DNA of 64,000 bases from Cellvibrio sp. UBA7661 (GCA_002483365.1 DLHT01000011.1:1-64000), one strand, 5' to 3'. Shown: positions 35,740 to 44,438, counted from the first letter of the stretch. Notes: generated from the letters alone by a model not told the origin. A program made the numbers and translations.

Positions 35740-36021
35740 TTATTGATCCCAATTTTTAAAAGCAGCATACATGACTCCAATCCCGAATAGGGATATGGCT
35801 AGCGCAATAAAAAAAGCTGCTGCCCCATTTGCTTCCCAGCCAACTCGCCAATCACTACCATGGGCAATAACTTCACCGATTAATAGGCTTTTTAAGCCAT
35901 ATATGAAAATCATCAAGCCCAATAGACCAACAAAAATAGTTTCCAACTTTTTATTCTTCGTTGATTTTATTTTGTTTTGATTGGTCTTGTTGGACGGTTT
36001 TTTGGATTTCGGTGTTCTCAT
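35740..36021 (-). CDS. Small two-helix membrane protein
   Basis: 93 residues. A very basic N-terminus (KSKKPSNKTNQNKIKSTKNKK) is followed by two hydrophobic segments (about 30-50 and 65-85). The ATG has AGGGA a few bases upstream. The basic head would face the cytoplasm. It overlaps in another frame the decayed antitoxin reading frame, which suggests it formed or was captured at that junction. Low complexity and no known family. Confidence 0.6.
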   Translation of the reverse strand: MRTPKSKKPSNKTNQNKIKSTKNKKLETIFVGLLGLMIFIYGLKSLLIGEVIAHGSDWRVGWEANGAAAFFIALAISLFGIGVMYAAFKNWDQ

Positions 36022-36121
36022 TCATTTCCCTATGTGTTTTGTTAAGGATAATTTTATTGTTTCTTTCATCGCGGAGTGATTGAAAGCCTTCGCTTAACTC
36101 GTCGAACAGGTTGCGTTTCAT
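35951..36121 (-). pseudogene. HigA-like antitoxin, N-terminal remnant
   Basis: The first 24 residues (MKRNLFDELSEGFQSLRDER and on) match the typical opening of HigA/RelB-type antitoxins that carry a C-terminal HTH. After KIILNKTHRE the resemblance stops, and the HTH is missing. A ribosome site (GAGGTG) precedes the ATG. The toxin gene that should lie upstream is gone, but a toxin-antitoxin-like palindrome remains at 36156-36174. The frame of 56 codons is probably not functional. Confidence 0.65.
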
Positions 36122-36155
36122 TGGGCACCTCTGGCGCATCTTGAATATTTTAAAA

Positions 36156-36174
36156 TATACGCGCGGTGCGTATA
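36156..36174. promoter_or_regulatory. Toxin-antitoxin-type operator palindrome
   Basis: TATACGC (36156-36162) and GCGTATA (36168-36174) with a 5-bp spacer. Such GTATAC-like palindromes overlap the -10 box of many HigBA promoters and bind the antitoxin. It lies 35 bp upstream of the antitoxin remnant. Confidence 0.6.
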
Positions 36175-36353
36175 CATGGCAAGAGTAGGTTGCGGCGGGC
36201 TGCGCAGGCTGAGGAGCAAACCCCAACAGCGATTTGTCGGGTTTGATAAATAATGATTTGTTTCTCGTTGGAGGGTTTGATGGTATGGTCATTGTTTTAA
36301 CGCGTCAACAGTTATGAGTCATTTCAAATCCATAATTAAAGAAGGAAATTAGA

Positions 36354-37187
36354 ATGGGTGAATATGCATCTATGCTAAATAAGCGGGTTAATACATGGGG
36401 GGCAACAACAGGATACTGTGCAATTTGCAGATCGTTTGGTCAATTGACACAGGACCATGTTCCTCCAAAAGGATGTGGAAATGTAAAGGATGTGACTTTG
36501 CAAACTCTGCTTCAGCATATGGTGCGTTCAAAAATAAAGCGGCACTCGCAGCATGGCGTGCAATTCAGAACCTTATGTTCAAACTGTAACAATAATTTGC
36601 TTGGTGCTCGTTATGATCCTGAGCTTATACGTTTATATAATTCTGTATCTGAGCTGGGGGATAAGGTAAGGCAAAACAAAACTTATTTACCTCGGAATTT
36701 CTTCTGTGAAATAAAACCTCAACGGTTAGTGAGAGCTGTTGTTGGTCACCTTTTGGCGGCACATTCCATTAACTTTCTGTCAAATGGCGATAAGTTACCC
36801 CCATTTTATGATTCTTTGTCTAAGTATTTTCTTGGTGAGTCAGAACATTTTCCCGAGAATATAGAAATTTATTATTGGTTTTATCCATATAGGTCATATA
36901 AGGTTGCTAAGTCTACTGCAGTGGCATCCTTGTCATGGAGTGGTTATCTATTTGGAGATGTTATTAAATTTTTTCCTGTTGCGTTTTGGCTGGTTATGGA
37001 TAAGCCAGCGCATATTAATATCCCTCATAATCTACTTTTAGTGGATAAAACTATGGATATCGATTCAAAGGTCGAGTTTCAACTAAATCTCAAAAATACA
37101 CCTAATGTAAATTATCCTGAGATGCCTGATAAAGACGGAATTATTTTGATGTCGGAGGATGCTTCTAGCGTTGGTTTTCAAAAGTAA
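36354..37187 (+). CDS. HNH-like metal-binding protein of unknown function
   Basis: 277 residues. The N-terminal 90 residues carry a probable HNH (His-Me finger) module: Cys22-x2-Cys25, then Asp34-His35 in LTQDHVPPKG, and Cys75-x2-Cys78-Asn79 in LCSNCNNNLLGARYDPE. The remaining 190 residues, with many aromatics and a hydrophobic stretch near LFGDVIKFFPVAFWLVM, match nothing I know. The ribosome site GAAGGAAA precedes the ATG. AT-rich codon use sets it apart from its neighbours and suggests recent acquisition. HNH proteins are common in defence and mobile contexts, but no partner gene is seen. Confidence 0.7.
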   Translation: MGEYASMLNKRVNTWGATTGYCAICRSFGQLTQDHVPPKGCGNVKDVTLQTLLQHMVRSKIKRHSQHGVQFRTLCSNCNNNLLGARYDPELIRLYNSVSELGDKVRQNKTYLPRNFFCEIKPQRLVRAVVGHLLAAHSINFLSNGDKLPPFYDSLSKYFLGESEHFPENIEIYYWFYPYRSYKVAKSTAVASLSWSGYLFGDVIKFFPVAFWLVMDKPAHINIPHNLLLVDKTMDIDSKVEFQLNLKNTPNVNYPEMPDKDGIILMSEDASSVGFQK

Positions 37188-37228
37188 TTCTATTTTATGG
37201 AAAATAGATCACATCGCTTAAAGCAATT

Positions 37229-37309
37229 AGCCCGCATGGAGCCTAGCGAAATGCGGGGATTAATCTCTCGGAAATATCCCCGCAATCCGTTTCACTCCTT
37301 GCGGGCTAC
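37229..37309. repeat. Dispersed palindromic repeat, copy 1
   Basis: Nested inverted repeats. The outer arms are AGCCCGCA (37229-37236) with TGCGGGCT near 37300-37307. The inner arms are GCGGGGAT with ATCCCCGC (about 37253-37260 and 37275-37282). A related copy with the same ends lies at 59607-59696. It ends 2 bp before the metH stop codon and may act as its terminator-like 3' end. Confidence 0.8.
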
Positions 37310-37311
37310 AT

Positions 37312-40300
37312 TTACTCCGTAGCGCCGGGTTCGTAGGCTAGTACCGGACTCAACCATCTCTCAATTTCCTGCACACTCACCCCCTTACGCTGCGCCAAAC
37401 TCTCCACCTGATCTTTCTCAATTTTATCCGTGTTGAAATATTTTGCTTCAGGGTGCGCAAAATACCAGCCGGACACTGCCGCTGTCGGCAACATCGCGAA
37501 GTGTTCGGTTAGGGTGATGCCGGTATTTTTCTCTGCATCCAGCAATTTAAACAGCGCTGCTTTTTCGGTGTGATCCGGACAGGCAGGGTAGCCGGGGGCG
37601 GGGCGGATGCCTTTGTATTGTTCTTTGATTAAATCTTCGTTCGTCAGATTTTCATCGCGGTCGTAGCCCCAGAATTCTTTGCGCACACGTTGATGCAAGT
37701 GTTCAGCAAAGGCTTCGGCCAAACGGTCAGCGAGGGCTTTGACCATAATGCTGTTGTAGTCGTCGCCCGCGTTTTGATATTCCTTGGCGAGTTCTTCTGC
37801 ACCTATACCGGTGGTCACCGCAAAGCCGCCGATGTAATCCTGTTTGCCGCTTGCTTTGGGGGCGACAAAATCTGCGAGTGACATGTGCGGTTTGCTTTCC
37901 ATGCCTTGTTTTAAATGTTGCTGGCGAATGTGATGCAGCGTAGAAATTTGTTTGCCGTTTGCATCAAACACGGCGATGTCATCGCTATCCACGGAATTGG
38001 CTGGCCAGAAGCCGATGACGCCGTTGGCGCGGATCAGTTTTTCGTCGATGAGTTTACGCAGCATTTGTTGTGCGTCTGCCCACAAGGCGCGCGCGGCTTC
38101 GCCGACAATTTCATCTTCCAGAATACGCGGGAATTTTCCGGCCAAGTCCCAGCTGATAAAAAACGGTGTCCAGTCGATAAAATCTACCAGCGTATTTAAA
38201 TCGTAATCTTCAAATACTTTGATGCCGGTGAAGGCGGGCGCTGGCGGTGTGTAGTTGTCCCAATCCAGTTTCAAACCCTTGGCGATAGCTTCGGGGTAGG
38301 AGCGCACGGTGCCGCGTGGTTTGCGGTTGGCGTTGCGCTCGCGCACTTCTACATATTCCTGCTGTAAATCTGCTACAAATTTGGGGCGCAGTTCATCTGA
38401 CAAGAGCGTGCTTGCAACACCTACGGCGCGTGAGGCGTCTGCCACGTACACCACTTGGTTGAGTTTAAATGCTGGATCAATTTTTACTGCGGTGTGCGCT
38501 TTGGATGTTGTAGCACCGCCAATCATTAATGGCTTGTTAATGCCACGGCGTTCCATTTCGCGCGCGACAAAGACCATTTCATCCAGCGAGGGGGTAATCA
38601 AACCGGACAGGCCGATAATGTCGCAGTTTTGTTCGATGGCGGTATCCAGGATTTTATCGCAGGGCACCATTACGCCCAGATCAACTACTTCAAAGTTGTT
38701 GCACTGCAACACCACGCCGACAATGTTTTTACCAATGTCGTGTACGTCGCCTTTTACCGTGGCCATTAAAATTTTGCCGTTGGGTTTGGAGGCTTCGGTT
38801 TTTTCCGCTTCAATAAACGGTTGCAAATAAGCCACGGATTGCTTCATAACGCGCGCGGATTTCACCACCTGTGGCAAAAACATTTTACCGGCGCCGAACA
38901 AATCACCCACCACGTTCATGCCGTCCATGAGCGGGCCTTCAATCACATCGAGCGGGCGAGGGTAGTGTTGGCGTGCTTCTTCGGTGTCTTCCACAATGTG
39001 GGTGGAAATACCTTTTACCAGCGCATGTTCAATACGTTTTGCGATGGGCAGTGAGCGCCACTCTGCATCTTCTTTTGCTTCACCGCCACCACCTTCACCG
39101 CGATATTTTTCGGCGATATCCAGCAATGCTTCGGTGCCGCCTGCGTGACGGTTGAGGATGACATCTTCCACTTTGTCTTTTAATTCTTGCGGCAGATCGT
39201 CATACACCGCCAACTGGCTGGCGTTCACGATACCCATGTTCATACCGGCTTTAATGGCGTGATACAAAAATACCGAGTGAATGGCTTCACGCACCGGATT
39301 GTTGCCACGGAATGAGAAGGACACGTTAGACACACCACCGCTTACGCCTGCATGCAGCAGGTTTTGGCGAATCCAGCGGGTGGCTTCAATAAAATCCACC
39401 GCGTAATTGTTGTGTTCTTCAATACCGGTGGCGACCGCAAAAATATTCGGGTCGAAAATAATATCTTGCGGTGGGAAATTAATTTTATCGACCAGTGTGC
39501 GGTAAGAGCGCTCGCAAATTTCTTTTTTGCGCGCCATGGTGTCGGCTTGGCCTTTTTCGTCAAAGGCCATAATCACCACTGCCGCGCCGTAGCGCATGCA
39601 GAGTTTAGCTTTTTGTAAAAATTCTTCTTCGCCTTCTTTAAGCGAAATAGAGTTCACAATCGGCTTGCCTTGAATACATTTCAGACCGGCTTCAATCACC
39701 TCCCATTTGGAGGAGTCCACCATAATCGGCACGCGCGCAATTTCCGGTTCGCCGGCGATCAGGTTTAAAAATTTCACCATGGCTTTTTCGGCATCGAGCA
39801 TGCCTTCGTCCATGTTGAGGTCGATAATCTGCGCGCCGTTTTCCACCTGCTCCAGCGCTACTTCCAGCGCCGTGGTGTAGTCCTCTTCCACAATTAGTTT
39901 TTTAAAGCGCGCCGAGCCGGTTACGTTGCAGCGCTCGCCTACGTTTACGAATAACGAATCTTTGGTGATGTTAAATGGCTCAAGGCCAGACAAGCGGCAA
40001 GCGGGTTCGATGACGGGAATTTGGCGCGGTGGGTATTTTGCCATTACATCGGCCAGCGCTTTGATGTGTGCCGGTGTAGTACCGCAGCAGCCGCCGATAA
40101 TATTTAAAAATCCACTCGCGGCAAATTCTTCAACAATCGCTACCATTTCTTGCGCGGTTTGGTCGTACTCGCCAAATTCATTGGGCAAACCGGCGTTGGG
40201 GTGCGCGCTCACAAAACAATTGGCTACGCGCGACATTTCCTGAACGTACTGACGCAATTCTTTTGCGCCCAGTGCGCAGTTCAAACCCATGCTCAGTGGG

Positions 40301-41034
40301 CGCGCGTGGGCGAGGGAATTGTAAAACGCCTCGGTGGTTTGGCCGGAGAGGGTGCGGCCAGAGGCATCGGTAATGGTGCCGGAAATCATAATCGGCAATT
40401 CAAAACCAACCTGATCAAAATACTGTTGCACCGCAAACACGGCGGCTTTGGCGTTGAGCGTATCGAAAATGGTTTCGATCAAAATAATATCGGCGCCGCC
40501 TTTGACCAGCGCGTCGGTGGCTTCAACGTAATTTTCAACCAACTGATCAAAGGTCACATTGCGCGCACTGGGGTCGTTTACATCCGGCGAAATAGAACAG
40601 GTGCGGCTGGTTGGCCCGAGTACACCGGCAACAAAGCGCGGTTTGGTGGGGTTGGCGGCGGTGAGCTCATCGCACAGCTCGCGCGCGAGTTTGGCAGCGG
40701 CGAAATTTAATTCCGGCACCAGATCTTCCATGTCGTAATCGGCCATGGAAATTCGCGTGGAGTTAAAGGTATTGGTTTCGAGTATGTCTGCACCGGCTTC
40801 CAGATATGCGCGCTGAATTTCGCGGATCACTTCCGGTTTGGTGATACACAGCAGGTCATTATTGCCCGCGATATCCATGTGGTAGCTGGCAAAACGCGCG
40901 CCGCGATAGTCGGCCTCTTGCAGCTTATAGCTTTGGATCATGGTGCCCATGCCGCCATCCAGAATCAGGATGCGCTCTTTAATGGCGTGGTGGAGTGAGT
41001 CAATACGGGCTTGCAGGGCGGCGGGTGCAGTCAT
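37312..41034 (-). CDS. metH: Cobalamin-dependent methionine synthase
   Basis: 1240 residues with all four modules of MetH. The homocysteine/Zn domain has the Cys ligands in GLNCALG and IGGCCGTTPAH. The methyltetrahydrofolate domain has VNVGERCNVTGSARF and the VDSSKW strand. The B12 domain has the cobalt-ligating motif DVHDIGKN. The SAM reactivation domain has RPAPGYPACPDH. It makes methionine from homocysteine and methyl-THF. Upstream are an imperfect hairpin (41117-41148) and a possible -10 TAGAAT (minus, 41104-41099), but no cobalamin or SAM riboswitch is evident. The gene is monocistronic. Confidence 0.97.
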   Translation of the reverse strand: MTAPAALQARIDSLHHAIKERILILDGGMGTMIQSYKLQEADYRGARFASYHMDIAGNNDLLCITKPEVIREIQRAYLEAGADILETNTFNSTRISMADYDMEDLVPELNFAAAKLARELCDELTAANPTKPRFVAGVLGPTSRTCSISPDVNDPSARNVTFDQLVENYVEATDALVKGGADIILIETIFDTLNAKAAVFAVQQYFDQVGFELPIMISGTITDASGRTLSGQTTEAFYNSLAHARPLSMGLNCALGAKELRQYVQEMSRVANCFVSAHPNAGLPNEFGEYDQTAQEMVAIVEEFAASGFLNIIGGCCGTTPAHIKALADVMAKYPPRQIPVIEPACRLSGLEPFNITKDSLFVNVGERCNVTGSARFKKLIVEEDYTTALEVALEQVENGAQIIDLNMDEGMLDAEKAMVKFLNLIAGEPEIARVPIMVDSSKWEVIEAGLKCIQGKPIVNSISLKEGEEEFLQKAKLCMRYGAAVVIMAFDEKGQADTMARKKEICERSYRTLVDKINFPPQDIIFDPNIFAVATGIEEHNNYAVDFIEATRWIRQNLLHAGVSGGVSNVSFSFRGNNPVREAIHSVFLYHAIKAGMNMGIVNASQLAVYDDLPQELKDKVEDVILNRHAGGTEALLDIAEKYRGEGGGGEAKEDAEWRSLPIAKRIEHALVKGISTHIVEDTEEARQHYPRPLDVIEGPLMDGMNVVGDLFGAGKMFLPQVVKSARVMKQSVAYLQPFIEAEKTEASKPNGKILMATVKGDVHDIGKNIVGVVLQCNNFEVVDLGVMVPCDKILDTAIEQNCDIIGLSGLITPSLDEMVFVAREMERRGINKPLMIGGATTSKAHTAVKIDPAFKLNQVVYVADASRAVGVASTLLSDELRPKFVADLQQEYVEVRERNANRKPRGTVRSYPEAIAKGLKLDWDNYTPPAPAFTGIKVFEDYDLNTLVDFIDWTPFFISWDLAGKFPRILEDEIVGEAARALWADAQQMLRKLIDEKLIRANGVIGFWPANSVDSDDIAVFDANGKQISTLHHIRQQHLKQGMESKPHMSLADFVAPKASGKQDYIGGFAVTTGIGAEELAKEYQNAGDDYNSIMVKALADRLAEAFAEHLHQRVRKEFWGYDRDENLTNEDLIKEQYKGIRPAPGYPACPDHTEKAALFKLLDAEKNTGITLTEHFAMLPTAAVSGWYFAHPEAKYFNTDKIEKDQVESLAQRKGVSVQEIERWLSPVLAYEPGATE

Positions 41035-41170
41035 GGAAAACCTATCAGTGGGTATCTTGGAAAGAAAAAATACGCTAGCGGGTTAAAAAATGGCATGAAT
41101 TCTAGCAGAAAAGCCTTTCCTGAGGGCGTGTTATCGCCCCATCAGGAAGATGCACCTGAGCTGCGGGCAA

Positions 41171-41199
41171 TAAAAAAGGGGATCTGCTGATCCCCTTTT
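41171..41199 (-). terminator. Terminator of the DUF4399 gene
   Basis: An 11-bp perfect stem AAAAGGGGATC/GATCCCCTTTT (41174-41184 and 41189-41199), with a T-rich tail on the minus strand. It separates the DUF4399 gene from metH. Confidence 0.92.
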
Positions 41200-41222
41200 C
41201 TGGTTGGCATTTGAACAGTAGC

Positions 41223-41663
41223 TTACTGCTTATCGGCTTCTTTGACGGTGATGGTAATCACCTCTGAATACACTGGAGTGCTATGTGGGCGGTGCAGGTG
41301 ATCGCCCACTAACAGCTGCAATGTATGCTTGCCGGGTGCCAGTTCCAGCGAGGTCTCGGTCTGGCCTTTACCGAAATGCACATGTTGCGCGTCAGCCGGA
41401 ATGGGCAGGCTCAGGTTGGTTGGCAGAGGGGTGTCAATCAGCAGGTGGTGATGGCCGCCGTTAGGGTGTTCTGTGCCAGCAGGGCTTACTTCCATATTCT
41501 CCAACCCGAATTTGACGGTCACCGGGCTGGTGACAACGGCATTGTTGGCTGGCTCGATAATAAAGGCACGCGGTGCCGCCTTGTTGTGATCATCGGCAAA
41601 CGCCAATGGGCTGGTGAAGGCGCTAGTCAAGGTAAGCGCTGCCACTAATAATGATGCTCTCAT
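41223..41663 (-). CDS. DUF4399 periplasmic protein
   Basis: 146 residues. A Sec signal peptide ending LAFA is followed by one DUF4399 domain: IEPANNAVVTSPVTVKFGLENMEV, the His-rich GGHHHLLID, and GKHTLQLLVGDHLHRPH. The His clusters may bind a metal. Function is unknown. Monocistronic with a strong terminator; ribosome site AGGAGA lies before the start. Confidence 0.9.
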   Translation of the reverse strand: MRASLLVAALTLTSAFTSPLAFADDHNKAAPRAFIIEPANNAVVTSPVTVKFGLENMEVSPAGTEHPNGGHHHLLIDTPLPTNLSLPIPADAQHVHFGKGQTETSLELAPGKHTLQLLVGDHLHRPHSTPVYSEVITITVKEADKQ

Positions 41664-41802
41664 ATGTTACTTCTCCTGTTCTAATGTGGTGTAGTGGTTA
41701 TAGCTGTGGGTCTTGCAGGGCGCGCAACAGGCCGCACTGGAATAATATGCTATCAAATTGATTGTAAATTACTGGTGTCTTGGAACCCAGCTCTACAGTA
41801 GA

Positions 41803-41827
41803 ATACCCGAGTGTTTTAATCAGGTAT
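41803..41827 (+). promoter_or_regulatory. Type-1 IscR-like site at the nfuA promoter
   Basis: The 25-bp sequence starts ATACCCGAGTG and ends AATCAGGTAT. By my count it matches 23 of 25 positions of the type-1 IscR consensus, with ATA and TAT at the ends. It overlaps a -10-like TAGAAT (41799-41804) and sits 22 bp before the nfuA ATG, where holo-IscR would repress. nfuA is a known IscR target in other proteobacteria. Confidence 0.75.
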
Positions 41828-41849
41828 TGGGATCAATAGAAAGGTCATT

Positions 41850-42437
41850 ATGGTCAACGTCGATATTACTGAGTCCGCCCAGACATATTTGAAAGAGCTG
41901 CTCGACAAGCAAAAAGACAATGAGGGGATCGGCATTCGCATGTTTGTTGCCAACCCCGGCACCCCAAACGCGGAGACCTGCATTGCTTACTGTCGCCCGG
42001 GTGAAGAGAAAGAGGGCGATGTGATTGTGCCGCTTAATGGGTTCAAGGCTTATTTTGAAGAGCGCAGCCTGCCGTTTTTGGAAGATGCCAAAGTAGATTA
42101 CTCGCCCGACCGCATGGGTGGCCAGCTCACCATTCGCGCGCCCAACTCCAAAATGCCGCGCGTTACCGACGATAGCCCGCTGGAAGACCGCATCAATTAC
42201 GTGCTCTATAACGATGTGAATCCAAGCCTGGCATCTCACGGTGGCAACGTGAGTTTGGTGGAAGTGACTGAGGATATGATCGCTGTGCTCAAGTTTGGCG
42301 GCGGTTGTCAGGGTTGCGGTTCAGTCGCCATCACCCTCAAGCAGGGCATTGAAGTCCAGTTGCTGGATAAACTGCCGGAGCTGAAGGGTATCCGCGATGT
42401 GACTGACCATACGGATCGCTCTAACGCTTATATGTAA
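41850..42437 (+). CDS. nfuA: Fe-S biogenesis protein NfuA
   Basis: 195 residues with the two NfuA modules: an N-terminal degenerate A-type domain (residues 1-95) and a C-terminal Nfu domain with Cys153-x2-Cys156 in FGGGCQGCGSVA. It carries a [4Fe-4S] cluster between two subunits and passes it to target proteins, mainly under oxidative or iron stress. It is a single gene between an IscR-like site and a terminator. Confidence 0.96.
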   Translation: MVNVDITESAQTYLKELLDKQKDNEGIGIRMFVANPGTPNAETCIAYCRPGEEKEGDVIVPLNGFKAYFEERSLPFLEDAKVDYSPDRMGGQLTIRAPNSKMPRVTDDSPLEDRINYVLYNDVNPSLASHGGNVSLVEVTEDMIAVLKFGGGCQGCGSVAITLKQGIEVQLLDKLPELKGIRDVTDHTDRSNAYM

Positions 42438-42456
42438 TTGAACGTTCCTGATACAT

Positions 42457-42495
42457 AAAAAATCCCGCTGCGGTTAACCGGAGCGGGATTTTTTT
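42457..42495. terminator. Bidirectional terminator after nfuA
   Basis: A 9-bp stem AATCCCGCT/AGCGGGATT (42461-42469 and 42482-42490) with an A run before and a T run after. It serves nfuA and the convergent Sel1-TonB gene. Confidence 0.92.
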
Positions 42496-42517
42496 ATGAG
42501 TCGATTTCCACTGCGTA

Positions 42518-43918
42518 TTAAATTTCTTCGCGCCAGGGTTGTTTATTCGTGTAGCGGGTGAGTTGTTGCTCCAGTAAGGTTAACGGCAATTCCAATTCTG
42601 CTGCGTCTTGCAGTGCCTTTTTTTGCCATAGAATCGCTTTTTTGAAATCGCCATTTTCGGCGGCGACCGCAGCTTGGGTTTTGAGATAAGACTGTTGATC
42701 AAGATAATGTTCATCAATATCTGCAAGTTGTTTGCTGGCCAATTCTGCGTTTCTGCGCGATGCATCGGGGTGGGTGGCGAGAATCCAGGCATATCGTAAT
42801 TGTGCAATCTGACTACTGTTTGCCGCACGGGCTAACCAGTAAAAACCTTTGTCCTGATTTTTTTCAAACCGAACACCACTGAAAGATTCAATGGCTAACA
42901 TATATTGCGCGTCTGCGATTCCCGCTCTGGCTGCTTTGAGTAACCAGCCCATGCTTTGGTTGTTGTCTTGTGCACACATATTTCCATACAAAATATTGCG
43001 ACCAAGAAAATAACTTGCTGCACCACTACCTTGAGTAGCTGCCTTTTCATACCACTCATTCGGGTTATCTTTCAGTTCATAGTCTTTAACAAACGAGGGA
43101 ATTGATTCCAAAAAATAAGCAAAGCCGAGCTTATCGCTACCTGTACCTTGCTCTGCTGTCATTCGTCTTTTTTCTACAATCTTTTCCAGTTTTTTGGTGT
43201 TGTATGTTGATGTGCTCATTTCAAAAGTAAACCGACGTTTAAAGCCGTTCACATCAACAGCAACCTGATTGACGGTGGTGGGCTCAAACTGAAACCGGCG
43301 CAGCACTTTCATGGTTTCTTGCGTAAATTCCGGAGACGATGAATGGGTAACTACGTGATCGCGGGTAAGGCCATATTTGTCGATGGTATAAATAACATCG
43401 ACAAAACCAATTTTGCCCTGACGTAACATTGATGAAGGATATTTGGGTGGAGTCATTTTAAGCGGACGTTGGTGCTGTGTGCCCATATTCGTTCCGGTAT
43501 AAATGGGCGTGAGTTTTTGATTTATAGCGGCATCGCTGTATTGCGAGAGCAATTCTTTATAGGCGGCATCGGCGAGTTTTTTATCGGCATCGCTCATGCG
43601 TGAATACACTTTTTGATAAGGCGCAGGAGTGCTGTCAGATTCCGTCGTGTTGGCAGTGGCCTGTGCAGCAAGTGCCATCCATGCATAAGCAGTTGGAATA
43701 TTTTGGGTTACATGTTCACCGCGATAATACATAACCCCCACATTATTTTGAGCATCGTGATCACCATATTGCGCAGCCTCATAAAACGCCTTGAAGGCTT
43801 TTTCAAAATCCTTTTTTTCGTAGTAGTTCATGCCCAAGCCAAAGTCTGCCAGCGCAGGTAGGGACAGTAATCCGGTAATGATGGTTGCTACGAGTGATGA
43901 TGTAAAAAAATTACGCAT
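42518..43918 (-). CDS. Sel1 repeat-TonB C-terminal domain hybrid protein
   Basis: 466 residues. A cleavable-looking signal peptide ends PALA. Sel1 repeats follow (DFEKAFKAFYEAAQYGDHDAQNNVGVMYYRG, about 30-85). A TonB C-terminal domain lies in the middle (PPKYPSSMLRQGKIGFVDVIYTIDKYGLT to VLRRFQFEPT, about 165-240). More Sel1 repeats close the protein (about 280-400). Unlike classical TonB, it has no persistent membrane anchor or Pro-rich stalk, so it may be a soluble periplasmic adapter. It is 13 bp downstream of a lipoprotein gene, so both are probably cotranscribed and divergent from the Fur-regulated receptor. Confidence 0.85.
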   Translation of the reverse strand: MRNFFTSSLVATIITGLLSLPALADFGLGMNYYEKKDFEKAFKAFYEAAQYGDHDAQNNVGVMYYRGEHVTQNIPTAYAWMALAAQATANTTESDSTPAPYQKVYSRMSDADKKLADAAYKELLSQYSDAAINQKLTPIYTGTNMGTQHQRPLKMTPPKYPSSMLRQGKIGFVDVIYTIDKYGLTRDHVVTHSSSPEFTQETMKVLRRFQFEPTTVNQVAVDVNGFKRRFTFEMSTSTYNTKKLEKIVEKRRMTAEQGTGSDKLGFAYFLESIPSFVKDYELKDNPNEWYEKAATQGSGAASYFLGRNILYGNMCAQDNNQSMGWLLKAARAGIADAQYMLAIESFSGVRFEKNQDKGFYWLARAANSSQIAQLRYAWILATHPDASRRNAELASKQLADIDEHYLDQQSYLKTQAAVAAENGDFKKAILWQKKALQDAAELELPLTLLEQQLTRYTNKQPWREEI

Positions 43919-43931
43919 AACAGCTCCCTGT

Positions 43932-44438
43932 TTATTGTTGTGGTGTGTATTCAAAATGTTCGATAGTCATCGCGTCAAAGAAACTGACGATCTTTAAGTG
44001 GCGAAGTGTTGTAGGGGTATCAATGTGGATGGTTTCACCATTGAGGGTGATTGTCATTTTTCGATCCGTGGTCCAGTTAATCGTCAATTTATTACTGTGA
44101 TTCCACCGCGCCTCTTGTGAAAAATACTTAAACAGACGATCTGATCCCTGCAGATGGTTTACTGATACCAAATGCCCGAACGTGCAATTTTCGTTATTCA
44201 GTGCGATACGAACGGGAGCCCCATACTTTATCCGTATGGGTTGGTCAGACAACAACAGTTCTGCAGCGGCCTGCTGCGGTAAGTTGAACGTGATATTCAA
44301 CGTGCCTGAGTTGCCGGAAAGACGTGTTTCCCACTCAGATACTTGTGTCGTTGGGGGCGTGCTTTTGGGCGAGGCACAGCCAAGTTGTAACAGGCAAATG
44401 CAGCTGAGAAGGAAGAGGGTGGGCAGGCTGGTGTTCAT
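43932..44438 (-). CDS. Hypothetical lipoprotein, first gene of the Sel1-TonB operon
   Basis: 168 residues. Type-II signal peptide with lipobox LGC (Cys21), then a beta-rich domain (SGTLNITFNLPQQAAAELLLSD, FGHLVSVNHLQGSDRLFKYFSQ) of no family I know. ATG at 44438 is the plausible start; a much longer upstream frame overlaps the Fur boxes and lacks a ribosome site. It leads the two-gene unit with the Sel1-TonB protein. Confidence 0.78.
   Translation of the reverse strand: MNTSLPTLFLLSCICLLQLGCASPKSTPPTTQVSEWETRLSGNSGTLNITFNLPQQAAAELLLSDQPIRIKYGAPVRIALNNENCTFGHLVSVNHLQGSDRLFKYFSQEARWNHSNKLTINWTTDRKMTITLNGETIHIDTPTTLRHLKIVSFFDAMTIEHFEYTPQQ

Noticed and set aside
33632..37310. Integrated genomic island
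   Set aside because: The region has small unknown genes, a toxin-antitoxin relic and a repeat, but no integrase, tRNA edge or direct repeats were found.
38309..38830. Long plus-strand open frame (173 codons) inside metH
   Set aside because: It is antisense to a firmly identified gene, has no ribosome site, and its text is compositionally odd. Similar antisense frames at 40150-40710 and 39926-40243 have the same cause.
41035..41222. Cobalamin or SAM riboswitch before metH
   Set aside because: Only an imperfect hairpin and a terminator were seen; no B12-box or SAM-aptamer motif was recognised.
41820..42239. Minus-strand frame of 139 codons opposite nfuA
   Set aside because: Shadow of nfuA, whose motifs are unambiguous.
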